From Calendula officinalis (Eukaryota > Streptophyta > Magnoliopsida > Asterales > Asteraceae): 64,000 bases of DNA. Below the pieces are notes generated by a model. The model did not search any database, was not told the origin of the DNA, and was given only the letters and a program-made list of their open reading frames with translations. Numbering within the stretch: the stretch's first letter is position 1; each line of letters opens with the position of its first letter. Shown piece after piece: positions 36,115 through 48,330 of this stretch. The DNA lies in assembly GCA_963853835.1 (NCBI GenBank), contig OY970830.1:31023966-31087965 (forward strand), written 5' to 3'. Made by a program: the position numbers and the translations under genes.

Positions 36115-36536
36115 ATGAAGTATAATGGTCTTACGTTGATCTTAATTGTTCTTTTTATAGTTGGCATGCTTTCTTCAAATGGAAGAAACCTTCAAGCGGC
36201 TGCACAAAAACCGAACCCAGCAGGTATGAGATATCACTGACTAGCATACATGCATATACATATATATACATGCAGAGGTAAAGTTCAATAACAGAACCAG
36301 ATAACCAATATTTATCTTAGTGAATATGGTTCTACATGTATATAAGGTTGGTTATGTATTGATTTTTTGTCATGTTATGTCTTACGATGTAATTGATGTA
36401 ATTTGATTTCTTGTTGTTTACAAACGTAGAAGATGCAACTAAAGGTACTCTACCTCATGGAGAGTGGGGTGGTTGTTGGAGTTGCTGGACAAAGCGACGT
36501 CGTTTACAAAACCATATTGTTCGGTTGATCGATTGA
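36115..36536 (+). CDS. Small secreted-peptide precursor, copy 3 (divergent paralogue)
   Basis: Exons 36115-36223 and 36430-36536 join in phase 1 (donor GTATGAG, acceptor CGTAG) to give 71 residues. The signal peptide MKYNGLTLILIVLFIVGMLS is followed by a short NGRNLQAAAQKP propeptide and a C-terminal region containing GEWGGCWSCWTKRRRLQNH, then IVRLID. Signal peptide start (MK-x2-G-T/F-T-L), G-R after the signal, intron phase and the W-G-G-C-x2-C-W core agree with copy 2; most other positions differ. Conservation of the core amid such divergence suggests selection. A basic KRRR cluster follows the core and could be a processing site. No family name can be given. Confidence 0.7.
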
Positions 36537-36813
36537 TGTATGTAGATCATATGCTTATGAGAACCTACATTTGAATTTATTTACTTATGCGACTAAATAA
36601 TCATGATTTTTGGGTAACCATTGTTAAAAAAGGAAAATTTAAATGCAAATATAAAACTTTGGATTATGGTATTTTTGTGTATGCTGTTTTTGACTTGATA
36701 TTCATTGATATTCATGGATTATGGTATTTGAATTTATTTACTTATGCTGTTTTGGGTAACCATTGTGTATGCTATTTTTGTGTATGGAAAATTTATATAC
36801 ATGTATGCAAATG

Positions 36814-37037
36814 ATGTCTAGCCTACCTGGATTGATGCATGAGTTTTACTCCCATATGAGGTGTGAGGTCGGGAGTTCGATTCCTGTAAACACCTCTTGT
36901 GGTGCCAAGTATGGGGGATTTTTCCCTGGAAATCCCTATGGAGGCTGAGTTTGCCCTGTAAAGGAGCTCGAACCTGGGGTGCTCGTTGAAATATTGCGAG
37001 TAGGCTTCCATTGATATTATTTGCCGTTTCCAAAAAA
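36814..37037 (+). mobile_element. tRNA-derived SINE
   Basis: Box A-like GTCTAGCCTACCTGG and box B-like GGGAGTTCGATTCCTG near the 5' end, a body with GGAGCTCGAACCTGGGGTG, and a CCGTTTCCAAAAAAG tail. The same family occurs inverted at 62469-62655. The element lies just after the 3' end of peptide copy 3. Confidence 0.75.
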
Positions 37038-37118
37038 GTTTCATCATTAATTTGCTTCATCTTAATTAGTTTTGTGAGTCTAATAATAACTAAATTATAA
37101 ATTAATCTCAACCCACTA

Positions 37119-37215
37119 TACCAAAACAGGGAATTTTCTGATGAAAAATCCGTCGCTTAACCCCTTCTCCGACGGATTTCGACAGAGACCTAAAGTCAAC
37201 GTAAGGGAGTCAAAA
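37119..37215 (+). mobile_element. CACTA-like terminus, single-ended
   Basis: CACTATACCAAAACAGGG and following CCGTCG...CGACGG words suggest another truncated CACTA end. No partner end was found. Confidence 0.35.
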
Positions 37216-37273
37216 TGTGTTTAACATGATGGGTCCACACATTGTGTTCTTAGAAAACAATAAATTAATAAAT

Positions 37274-38513
37274 GTGTAAATTACAGAAATTGTCCCTGTG
37301 ATATACCCGATTCTGCATTTCTGTCCCTAAACTTCTTTTGTCGGTTTTTTTATCCCTAGAGATTTTTGGATTTCATTTTTCTGTCCTTCCGTCCAAAATC
37401 CTCCGTTAATTGACGATATTTTTGTCCATTTCCCCAAATTACCCCTATTTTTTTTTTTTTTTTTTACATTTTTCATTTTTCCCCCAAATCATTAGGTGAT
37501 CTTAAATCATTAAAAAGTTTGAATCTTTCATGAAATCAAAAACAACAGCAACCGTTGGATTCTGGGTTTTTATACGGGTCGGGAGTAAAAATTAGGGAAG
37601 AACAACGACTTCCATTAGGAAGAAGAAACCTGCAAATCTGCAACAAACACCATCATCATCGTCTTCATCAAAATCGGAAGAAGAAACACCAAAATCTCCT
37701 TCGACGGCAACAAACACCATCACCATCGTCTGCAACAAACACCATCATCATCGTCTTCATCGCCAGCAACCTGCAAATCTCCTTCGACGGCACCAAAATC
37801 GGAAGAAGAAACACCATTTTTCTGAATAACAACGAACACCATCATCGTCTTCATCGCATCATTCAAACACCCCCAAAAGAAACCCAGAAAGCATGATGAG
37901 ATACACAATGAAATACACAGATTCAAGTCCAGAAGGTGAGATTTAGATGATTTCCGTCAATCCAAACACCATCATCGTCTTCAAACACCGGTCAGTTTTG
38001 TATCTTTGCGGGTTTACATTTTCAGATCTGGGTTTCTTTGTGTTTATGTTTGCCGGTGATTAAGAACTTAACAAACAACACGAAAATTACGAAGTTTGCT
38101 GGTGATAAAGAAAACGAAAATCAGATCTGGATTTCTTTGTGATTTTGAGATTTTGAATGATTTTGAGATTTTGTGTTTGCTGGTGATAAAGAACACGAAG
38201 TTCCTAGGTGTGTTGTAGATTTTGAGATTTTGAATGATTTTGTATATATCTATGGGAGATTAGGGTAGATAAATTTAGTTGTAGATCCAGGATTAATTTA
38301 AGTGATGAATTTAGATGAAGAAGATGAAGAATGAGGAAAATGACTAAAATACCCTCACATGCCTTGCATTTTTCGTTAGTTAAGGCCATAATTGGACGGG
38401 AGGACAAAAAAGTGAAATCTAAAAATCTTTAGGGACAAAAAAACCGACAAAAAAAGTTTAGGACAGAAATGCAGAATCGGGTATACCACACCGACAATTT
38501 CTGTAATTTACCC
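37274..38513. mobile_element. Non-autonomous Mutator-like element with long TIRs
   Basis: The ends GTGTAAATTACAGAAATTGT and, inverted, GGGTAAATTACAGAAATTGT continue as inverted repeats of over 100 bp and are flanked by the perfect 9-bp duplication TTAATAAAT (37265-37273, 38514-38522). The interior has low-complexity caccatcatcatcgtcttcat repeats and cagatct(g)gatttctttgtg direct repeats, but no transposase. Confidence 0.9.
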
Positions 38514-38646
38514 TTAATAAATCATATTTTGAGTAAATAGAACAACAGATACATCGTATGCGTGAAAGACGAATTGAATAAATAAATTATATATTATATG
38601 GCCAAAAGCCATTTACATTTCAGTAATTCAATATGATAGTATCATA

Positions 38647-40322
<1,676 letters not shown>

Positions 40323-40599
40323 AGTATCATAAAACGTATAAATATATTAAAAAATCTAACCTTGAGTTTTCCAGTTTGGCCAAATGCCAAAGGTTTTTAT
40401 AGAATTAACATCCAAACGAACAATACGCTGTATTTAAAGTTGCTATTTGGGCCAAATTAAATCCCAACCTAAGGACATGAATTTCTCATGCTGGTATTCT
40501 CCACCAATCAAAACAGCCCTAAATGATGAGTCGACTCAAAGGGTAAATCAGTAATCTTCCACTTTCATTCACATGTTTGAAGGGCTACGGGGTTAGGGC

Positions 40600-41158
40600 T
40601 TATTCCATGAAACATCTCACAAAACATCCTCCAGCCGCTTTTCCAATAACACGAGACATGAGTGAAATTGAATCGAGGGTGTAATCCAGGTGACATCGAA
40701 CGCTATACCCGTCGTCCCCCTACGACAATTCAATTTCCTCTATTCATACTACAATTCAATTCAATTCAATTATGCTCTAGAATGCCTGGATTAGGTCATT
40801 CAAATTACTTTGATTCTCTACGGGAAACGTGCATGTTACTTTTGACAGGATCTGGTTATTTGACTCAAAATTGTTTTCATTTGGTTACATATCTTTATTT
40901 TATGAACTAACTAATTAATGATTATGCACATGTGATGTGATGATTAGAGGTAATTACATATTTGAACAGGACCTAAACATTACAAAACTAGCTCAACATA
41001 TAGCAAAAGGCCATCATTCACCCAAATGGTTGCACAACTTCATTCATGGTGGTCCTGAAGGCGTTCCTCAGTTTCATACACATTCCGCGATGCAACAAGT
41101 TATCTTTGTTAATTATGATTTTTTTAATAATGTTAGAACCACCATCTTTAAGAATTAA
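40600..41158 (+). other. Unrecognised exon-like segment
   Basis: A frame at 40603 (MKHLTKHPPAAFPITRD...) ends after about 25 codons. A second frame after the AG at 40970 reads ITKLAQHIAKGHHSPKWLHN and on through IHGGPEGVPQFHTHS to a stop at 41158. The second has ordinary protein composition and follows an acceptor-like tttgaacag, so it may be an exon of a captured or decayed gene. I could not match it to a family. Confidence 0.25.
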
Positions 41159-41377
41159 GAGTATGTGCATAAAAGCAGAATCTTAATAAGAATCTTAAAT
41201 TACGGAGTATGTTCGGTAATAATCTTAATAAGAATCTTCAATTTCGTAATGAAAACATGGTGGTTCACAGAATATATAAATCGGAGTTAATGACATATTT
41301 TATAAATGAGTTTTGCTTATATGTGCCCAAATCCCACATATTAGAAAATCCATTTATAAATTTCGGTATTAAAAACC

Positions 41378-41586
41378 AATTGGTCTAGATCAATTGGCTA
41401 CCCTTGGGGTTTTCCTTCAAGAGCTCTTGGGTTCAAGCCTTGTTAGAGGTAAAACTTGAAGATTAAAAAAAAGGTGGTGGGGTTTATTCCCCATATGTGG
41501 AGAGTTCAAGGGAAGGCATATTGCCCCTTGTGGATGTCACTGTCTAGGCTCGAATCACTAGCATACTAACTTGCCGTTAAAAAAAA
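41378..41586 (+). mobile_element. tRNA-derived SINE
   Basis: Box A-like TTGGTCTAGATCAATTGGC, box B-like GGGTTCAAGCC, then a body whose 3' part (GGAAGGCATATTGCCCC to ACTTGCCGTT plus an A run) matches the SINE at 9255-9431. The head differs, so this is a related subfamily. Confidence 0.75.
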
Positions 41587-41639
41587 CTAACCTTATATTG
41601 ATTACACATTGGCATAATTACTGATTCTATCATTAATGG

Positions 41640-42160
41640 GAATCAATAATTATGGAAATAAGTAATGATTAATAGTTATAGTTATTTTAAATATGGAATT
41701 CTAAACAGCCAAAAACCATCTTAACATTACGGTTTATATATACCATCGTTTTTCAGACTGTCATTTACCAAGCATCTAGATTTATACAATCATCTAAGTA
41801 ATTTCTTGTGTTATTGCAGCCTGCAACTTCAATTTAAGGTGAGGCCTCCTTCATACTCTTTTGATGCATTGTTCCAATTCTACATGCAATGCAATTTACA
41901 AAGTTTAATGTTCCATTCTGTATCTAATATTATGCAACTGTTGTTTTGAACTGACAAATCGTAGGAAATTATATAACTGTTGAGGGAATTATATAACTTC
42001 AACCTGATGTGTATAATCATTATATAACTGTTGTCGTATTTAAATTTTGTTAACAATTATTCATGTATAACAAAATATTTATTCATCATTTCAATAATGT
42101 ATAAGATTATGATTTCATATGTTTTCTTTTCCATATTTATGCATTTTATTTCTTGAAGTT
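41640..42160. other. No gene recognised
   Basis: AT-rich sequence, possibly the body of the Helitron whose 3' end follows. No coding resemblance. Confidence 0.3.
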
Positions 42161-42162
42161 AG

Positions 42163-42192
42163 CCCGCCCATCCGGGCGGGTTATGAAACTAG
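42163..42192 (+). mobile_element. Helitron 3' terminus
   Basis: The hairpin CCCGCCCATCCGGGCGGG is followed by 8 bases and CTAG with T next: a second, unrelated Helitron 3' end on the plus strand. The 5' end was not located. Confidence 0.65.
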
Positions 42193-42216
42193 TACTTCGT
42201 ATAATTAAAGATATAT

Positions 42217-44350
42217 TGTAACACCGCATTTTTTATAGCCATTTTTTTTAAAGTCAACCATTTTAACATTAGTAATAAAGTTACGGAAGCGATTAGCCTA
42301 ACACCTAATTACGTTAAGTTTACAGACGGGGTCCCACAAATATTACAATCCAAAATATTAGTTAAAAGACGGTATTACAAAACTAGGCTCCTTTCACAAA
42401 ATATATTTTCAAAAACGAATGGTCAAACGCCCCGTCCAAGCCCGACCCGTTTCAAGTCTTCCAACCTGAAATGTGTCAATGAGGGAGGGATTAGCACACA
42501 AGCTAAGTGAATGAATAAAACCAAACTACAAGCTACGCTAAACACTAAATCACGTAAGCAAGTATCATCTCCGAGGGGTAATCACTTTGAGAGGATTGGC
42601 GGCTTTGCATAACCCTAAACCATGGTTGGCCATAACCATGGTAACCGATAGCGCTGCACCCAACTCCCAGGGTAAACCCCTTACGTGTAACGCATACAGG
42701 TAAGGTCCATTCCACCCATTAGTCGGTACACTATGCCCAGTCGTTATCCATCCGACACTGACCTCATCCCGAATGTGCACGTTGTCATGTATGGCATTCC
42801 TCTAACACTGGCATACATATCAAGTAGACTAGCTACAAAAAATCACAATCGAAAGCTACTCAGGGCGCGAACTTGAGTTCACGTCGTGAACCCGAACGCG
42901 AACTTGTTCCCGATTCAACCCCAAACTTTATGTCGATAGTTCGCGCCGCGAACTCCCCAGACCTGCACTTTTTCTGCGTTTTTTTCCATACAAGCATATA
43001 CTAATCCAAAGGAACCGAAATCAGAGTTGTAGGTTAAATCCACTCACCTTTCAACCTTCGATTCCTTAACTCAGTGAGCTAGTATCAGTGTATCACTGAG
43101 TCTCCTTCCCGGTTCCTGTAACAAGTAAACCGAGTTAGTGATCGATTCACCGAAATGTCAAAAATCATAAATTTAACAAATCTCAACACAAGGCTCATAA
43201 AATACACATTTTATGGTATTACCAACAAGTCTAACAATCACAACATAACAAGGAGTCATTTATAACCATCTAGTCCATTTTACTACTAGTTGACCCAAAC
43301 GGGTCAAAACCCGAACATAACCAAACATTCTCAAGGTTCCACCAATAGCACAATTTCCTACAACTAGCAAGTCATAAAACACTTAACAATTCACCAAGAT
43401 CATAACTACCAAATATTCAAGTATTTTATATCCATAATCACTAGATCCTCATTATGACCCAAACATCCAACCAATAGTTAGTTATCTCACCAAAATCCAC
43501 CAACACTTGATTTCAAGCATACATAACTTCCTAGACATGTTTTCTCAACCTAGTGAGCATTTCTAACCATTCAAACATCAAGAAATCCAAGGTTTGTCAA
43601 AACCCACCTTCAACATCCACCATTAATGGAGGTTGAAGGTGATTTCCACCAAACCTTGTTTTCTTCCAACAAATAACCATACAAATGATGAGAAAGTTTG
43701 CATAAACACATAAAATAACATCCATAACAAGATTCAACCACAAAACATCAAAGATCACAAACCCTAGTTCAAACCATAACTCAAGAACACCAAGAACAAC
43801 CACAAGAGAGTGAAGGACTTACCACTAAGCTTCCTCTAACACAAAGGTAAGTAGAAATTCGGAATCTAGGCAAGAATCACCACAAAATATTCAAGATCAA
43901 GCAAGAACAAGTAGAGAGGGTGTTGAGAGAGTTTTCAATGAAATAGTGGATAATGTTTTGAAAAAAAAAAAGAGATAAGACAAAAGAGAGGGTTCCTCTC
44001 CCTCTCTCCCAAACCGGCCAAACAAGGGTGTGGGGCCCCCTTGTTGGCTTTTCATTAATTTTCAGTATTAATCTAAAATGTCCGGTTCGTAGTTAATTTA
44101 TTTAAAATAGTAAATGAACTCCAATTTTAAAAACGAAAGTATTTCTGGAAACGAAATCCAATGAGGAATCCAAAAATATAAAAATCACATTTTCATCTTA
44201 AAGATATCACAAGTCGGGTATTTTAACCCCTTGGTTAAAATACCGAAAAGACAAAAGGTCAAATAAGGTCACATAGCAATTAATCAGATAATCATTTAAT
44301 AAGATATCTTAAGGTCCATAAACTACTAGGCCGGGTTTTGGGATGTTACA
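42217..44350 (-). mobile_element. Solo LTR of a Ty3/Gypsy-type retrotransposon
   Basis: TGTAACACCGC...GGGATGTTACA with TG/CA ends and the 5-bp duplication TATAT (42212-42216 and 44351-44355) marks a complete LTR of 2,134 bp without an internal region. TGTAACA...TGTTACA ends are common in plant Gypsy LTRs. Orientation is inferred as minus because on that strand the right half reads like a transcript leader (ctctctc-rich, then aggaagcttagtggtaag). Solo LTRs arise by recombination between the two LTRs of one element. Confidence 0.85.
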
Positions 44351-44355
44351 TATAT

Positions 44356-46091
44356 AATTATAGGATACTTACCATAGATTGGGGCGTTCAGGCCATATAA
44401 TTAAAGATATATAATAGATAAAAGAATACACTGACTCATAGAATGATACTATAGGTTCGGGCCATATCGTTTATGTGCTTTAAGTCTAAAATCTAAAGAC
44501 TATTTTAGTATGTTTTTACAACAAAAATAAATAAAAAATAAGACTGTCAAGAAGATATTTTTTTTCTCACACCACCACCATCGCCACATGTTACTATCAG
44601 AGTATCAGCCATCTTCGGTTGGCATTGAAGACCGTCAAAAAGATGAAAAACTGCCGGACACAATTAAACAATGAAAATTTCTTTTTTGCCTATCCCTATC
44701 CCGATGAGCCGAAACCAAAGCTCTTAAAAAATAAATCGTAGTACATAAAAACAAATCGTAACATGTACTACGATTGTTTTGTGGGGATCCGATTCTTGTA
44801 GTACATAAAAACAAATCGTAGCTTGTTTATGCTATTTAAAAAATATTTTGCTTTAACTCATTTATCTAGATTCATAATTATGGTGATATGATTATATCCC
44901 ATATAAGAAACAAAAGTATTTATCTAGTATTGAATCGTTTTGAATCAAACATGTTGTAAATTGTAATGATAGAAAACAACTAAACAAGACAAGTAAGGCG
45001 ACCTGTCCTTGATCGGTGTCTTTTAAATGGGAATTATTTCGTAGTTATGTCAAATCACATTACTTTTTGATTTTGAAGTAAAAAAGGCATGCATAAAGTT
45101 CGTCAAAATTGGAAAGCGAAGCAAGATATTTTTTTTTTGACATGGATACTATCAATATGATTGAGAAAAAAAGTTATAAGGATGATGCCCATGTGGATAA
45201 ATTTTGGTCTTAAAAAAGGTAGCTTTTAAGTTCAATTCGTAGGAGTAAAACAAATTACTCCTTGTAGCTACAGAAGTTCATCTACACTGATTCTGAGCTA
45301 CCTGTAAAACAAATGGTCACACTAAGATTAATTTTACGAGTCAAGATATATGTTAAAAAATATTATTGCTAGTTTTCTTCTAATCTAATAAGAAAATGTG
45401 ATTTATTTGATTTAATTTATTTATTTTCCCTTTTTGGGTTAATATATAAAAGTAGGAAAATGGTAGTTGGATTGATTGACTTTATAATGCTTTATATATA
45501 GCCTTCAAAATATTGTTTGACAAAATAATGACATAAGCAAAAACAAACTTGCTAGAAGTAGCATATTTCATTCGACTTTATTGTTTCTTTTCTATCCATA
45601 TGTTAGTTATAATTTGATTCCTTCTTATATATAATGAATGTAACATTTACAAAGTTGGGAAAATATATATTATTAGCATACGAAAATGATTGTTATAGAT
45701 AAATTATCAACCTAATAACAAATTTATCTATAAGATTAAGATATTCATTCTTTTTATCTTAAGAAAATTTTATCGTAAGATTAATATTTCTTAAATATTA
45801 AATTTTCAATTTTCAATTATGTAAAGAAATAAAAAATTATATAGGTATCTAAATATTTCTTAATATTGCTATAAATGGGTGTGTTATGATATATTAATAG
45901 CGCAAAACTAATAGAATACTTTGAGTAAATTATATAAATTATTCCTATGATGTTTCAGATTATTTAGGTATCACATATACACATCGATCAACAAACAAAA
46001 ATAATAATTCAATAGCTTAAACAAAATCTTAAACTAATTATTTTAATAACATATTCAGGGGTGATTGGGATTGTTTATTGAAAACAAATTA
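44356..46091. other. No gene recognised
   Basis: AT-rich intergenic DNA. A direct repeat gtagtacataaaaacaaatcgta occurs at about 44738 and 44797. Otherwise nothing could be identified. Confidence 0.4.
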
Positions 46092-46335
46092 CTTCATCCG
46101 ATTCAAAATAAGTGATACATTTTGGGTTTCACGCTTTTTGAGGCAAAATATTATATTAATAGTTAAATTAGATTAATTGGATGATTAGTAGGGAATGAAT
46201 GTCACATCTTTTTAATAAAGTAGAGTTAATAATGTTTAAAAGTAAAAAGTAAGAGTAAAGATGTCATTTTACTTTGTTAAAGTAGATAGTTAGTGAGTGA
46301 GGTCTCATTATGAAATATGATTATGAAAAACAGTA
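46092..46335. mobile_element. MITE copy, one end only
   Basis: CTTCATCCGATTCAAAATAAGTGATACA and the following 200 bp match the left part of the MITE at 52326-52638. The right end is missing; a different MITE (46336-46532) abuts it and related text resumes after that. Confidence 0.55.
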
Positions 46336-46532
46336 CTTCCTCCATCCCAAATTTATTATCCACTTGGAAAAAACATACAGTTTAAGAAAAGTGCGTTAAT
46401 TACATTATGTCACTAATCAAATTTTCTCTTTTCCACTTAAATGTTTTTGGATTGGTTAAAACTTAGGAGTAGACAGTCATTATGAGACAAATCAATATAG
46501 AAATGTAGACAATAAAAATGGAACGGAGGGAG
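46336..46532. mobile_element. Stowaway-type MITE
   Basis: CTTCCTCCATCCCAAATTTA at the left and AAAATGGAACGGAGGGAGT at the right, with flanking TA, enclose 197 bp that are non-coding. Confidence 0.7.
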
Positions 46533-46534
46533 TA

Positions 46535-47210
46535 TGTATTTAGAAATAGATAGTGATTAAGGGTAAATGAGTTATTTCACTTTGTTAAAGTAGTATATAT
46601 ATTTAGAAATAGATAATAAGATAAAGTACAGTTACAAAATATGATTATGAAAAATAGTGTTTGTATTTGGCTGTATTATTTAAAATCACAATAATTAGAT
46701 AATCAATTTTTTAGTGTTTGACAAATTTAATTATGTGTTTAGTTAATATGTAAAATACAAATAATTTATTTTAAAAATATAATAATAACCTCCCCGCCTA
46801 CATTTTTAAAACTTTATTTCGGATGTCCAAAATGCAGATAATTATTTTTTTAAATTTTTACCAAAACATTCATTTTGAATTATCTGTATTTATAAAACGT
46901 AACAGATACTACAGTTCAAACAAAATAAAAATATTCCACAATCTAAACAAAATCTAAAGACATACTAAAATAAATAGCTAATTCCTTGGTGGGTATGTAA
47001 AAGTAATTTTTTAATTACATATTTAATATTTTTATTCAAGACATTTGGCGTATAATCCAATAGCTTTCAAGAAATACGTCTAGGTTCTCTTCATGTAATC
47101 ACAGTAGGCCCAAGAAATCAGAAATCACCCTTTGTTTATTTTGTTTTAGTGCCTTTCACTTCATTAATAAATCAAAGCATTTTTCCATCTCCGTCCAATT
47201 TTATGCTAAA
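46535..47210. other. No gene recognised
   Basis: AT-rich upstream region of EIN4; only scattered MITE-like words at its left edge. Confidence 0.35.
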
Positions 47211-47218
47211 AAAATTGA

Positions 47219-47325
47219 GGGGTGTTTGGGAAAGCTTATTGGGGCTTATGGCTTATAAGCTTATTTAAAGGGGATTATTTAAGCTTATATAAGCTCCTTT
47301 AAATAAGCTTTCCAAAACACCCCTG
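47219..47325. mobile_element. Palindromic hAT-like MITE
   Basis: AGGGGTGTTTGGGAAAGCTT and its inverse AAGCTTTCCAAAACACCCCT bracket 107 bp of near-palindrome rich in aagcttat. The flanking 8-mers (aaaaattg, gaatcttg) agree only partly. Confidence 0.55.
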
Positions 47326-47353
47326 AATCTTGATTAAAGATTGATCCGATATA

Positions 47354-47617
47354 CTCCCTCCGTCCCACAAAAAACTTCTCATTTCACTTTAAACTTTTGT
47401 CCCACAAAAAACTTCCCATTTCCCATATTTGGTGGGCTCCACCCAATAAAAAACTATTATTATTAAAAACCACACCACTAATATCCACTAATTATCTTTC
47501 TCTCTCTAATCTAACCTTATATTTTAATCAAAAGTATTATCAATTACCCCACCACTAACTATTACCTGAAAACATGTGCAAAAGTCAAATGAGAATTTTT
47601 TTTTGGGACGGAGGGAG
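47354..47617. mobile_element. Stowaway MITE
   Basis: 264 bp with CTCCCTCCGTCCCACAAAAA at one end and the inverse ending GGGACGGAGGGAG at the other, TA on both sides, in opposite orientation to the copy at 7715. It lies about 700 bp upstream of the EIN4 start codon, in the promoter region. Confidence 0.9.
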
Positions 47618-48118
47618 TATATAATATTATATATTTATGTATAGATAATAATTCAAATAGAAGTGTTGAATCACAAGACACTTGCATTTTGCCCTTTTTT
47701 TCATTTTCAGAATTTTATGGTGAATAATTGATCAAATTAATGGAGGTTTCTTGTTTAAATGAGGTCGATTTTCGTCATGTTTGATGGGTTTTTGTTTTTT
47801 GGTTAGTGGTTTGTTACTTTAAGCTCAAGTTGGTTAAACACTAAGGGTTTCGGGGTCAACGATTCAAGAAACCTAACATAACAAGCTTCTGAAGTTGCTT
47901 AATTTCATCCAAAAACAAGGTTTGTTTCTTGAAAACAAAGTTATTCACTATAAAGATTCGATCTTTTTCATTTGGGATTTCTCTTTTATACATAATTGAA
48001 ACAGGGTATAAATCTTGGTCACTTCTTGAAATGGGGTTTTGCTAGATCTTAAGTTTATTGGGTTTTTGGGTCCAAATTTTCGATTTTGATTTTGGGGTCT
48101 TTGAAAAGCTTGAATCTT

Positions 48119-48222
48119 GATGGTTTCTTGAAATGGGTTTTGCTAGATCTTAAAGATATGATCTTCTTTTGATGGTTTCTTGAAATGGGTTTTGCTAGAT
48201 CTTAAAGATATGATCTTCTTTT
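48119..48222. repeat. 52-bp tandem duplication in the EIN4 leader
   Basis: Two back-to-back identical 52-bp units (48119-48170, 48171-48222) begin GATGGTTTCTTGAAATGGG. A third, partial relative is at about 48025-48055. They lie 110-210 bp upstream of the ATG. Confidence 0.95.
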
Positions 48223-48330
48223 GATGTTATCTTCAATTGGGTTGATAGTTTCTGGTATATTTAGTATAATTATAGGTTTAGATTCTAGGGTTTCAAGAAG
48301 ATTTCATTTCCCACATTTCTGGGATGCAAA

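Noticed and set aside
35329..37215. The two CACTA-like ends at 35329 and 37119 as one element
   Set aside because: Both face the same way and their subterminal words differ, so they cannot be the two ends of a single transposon.
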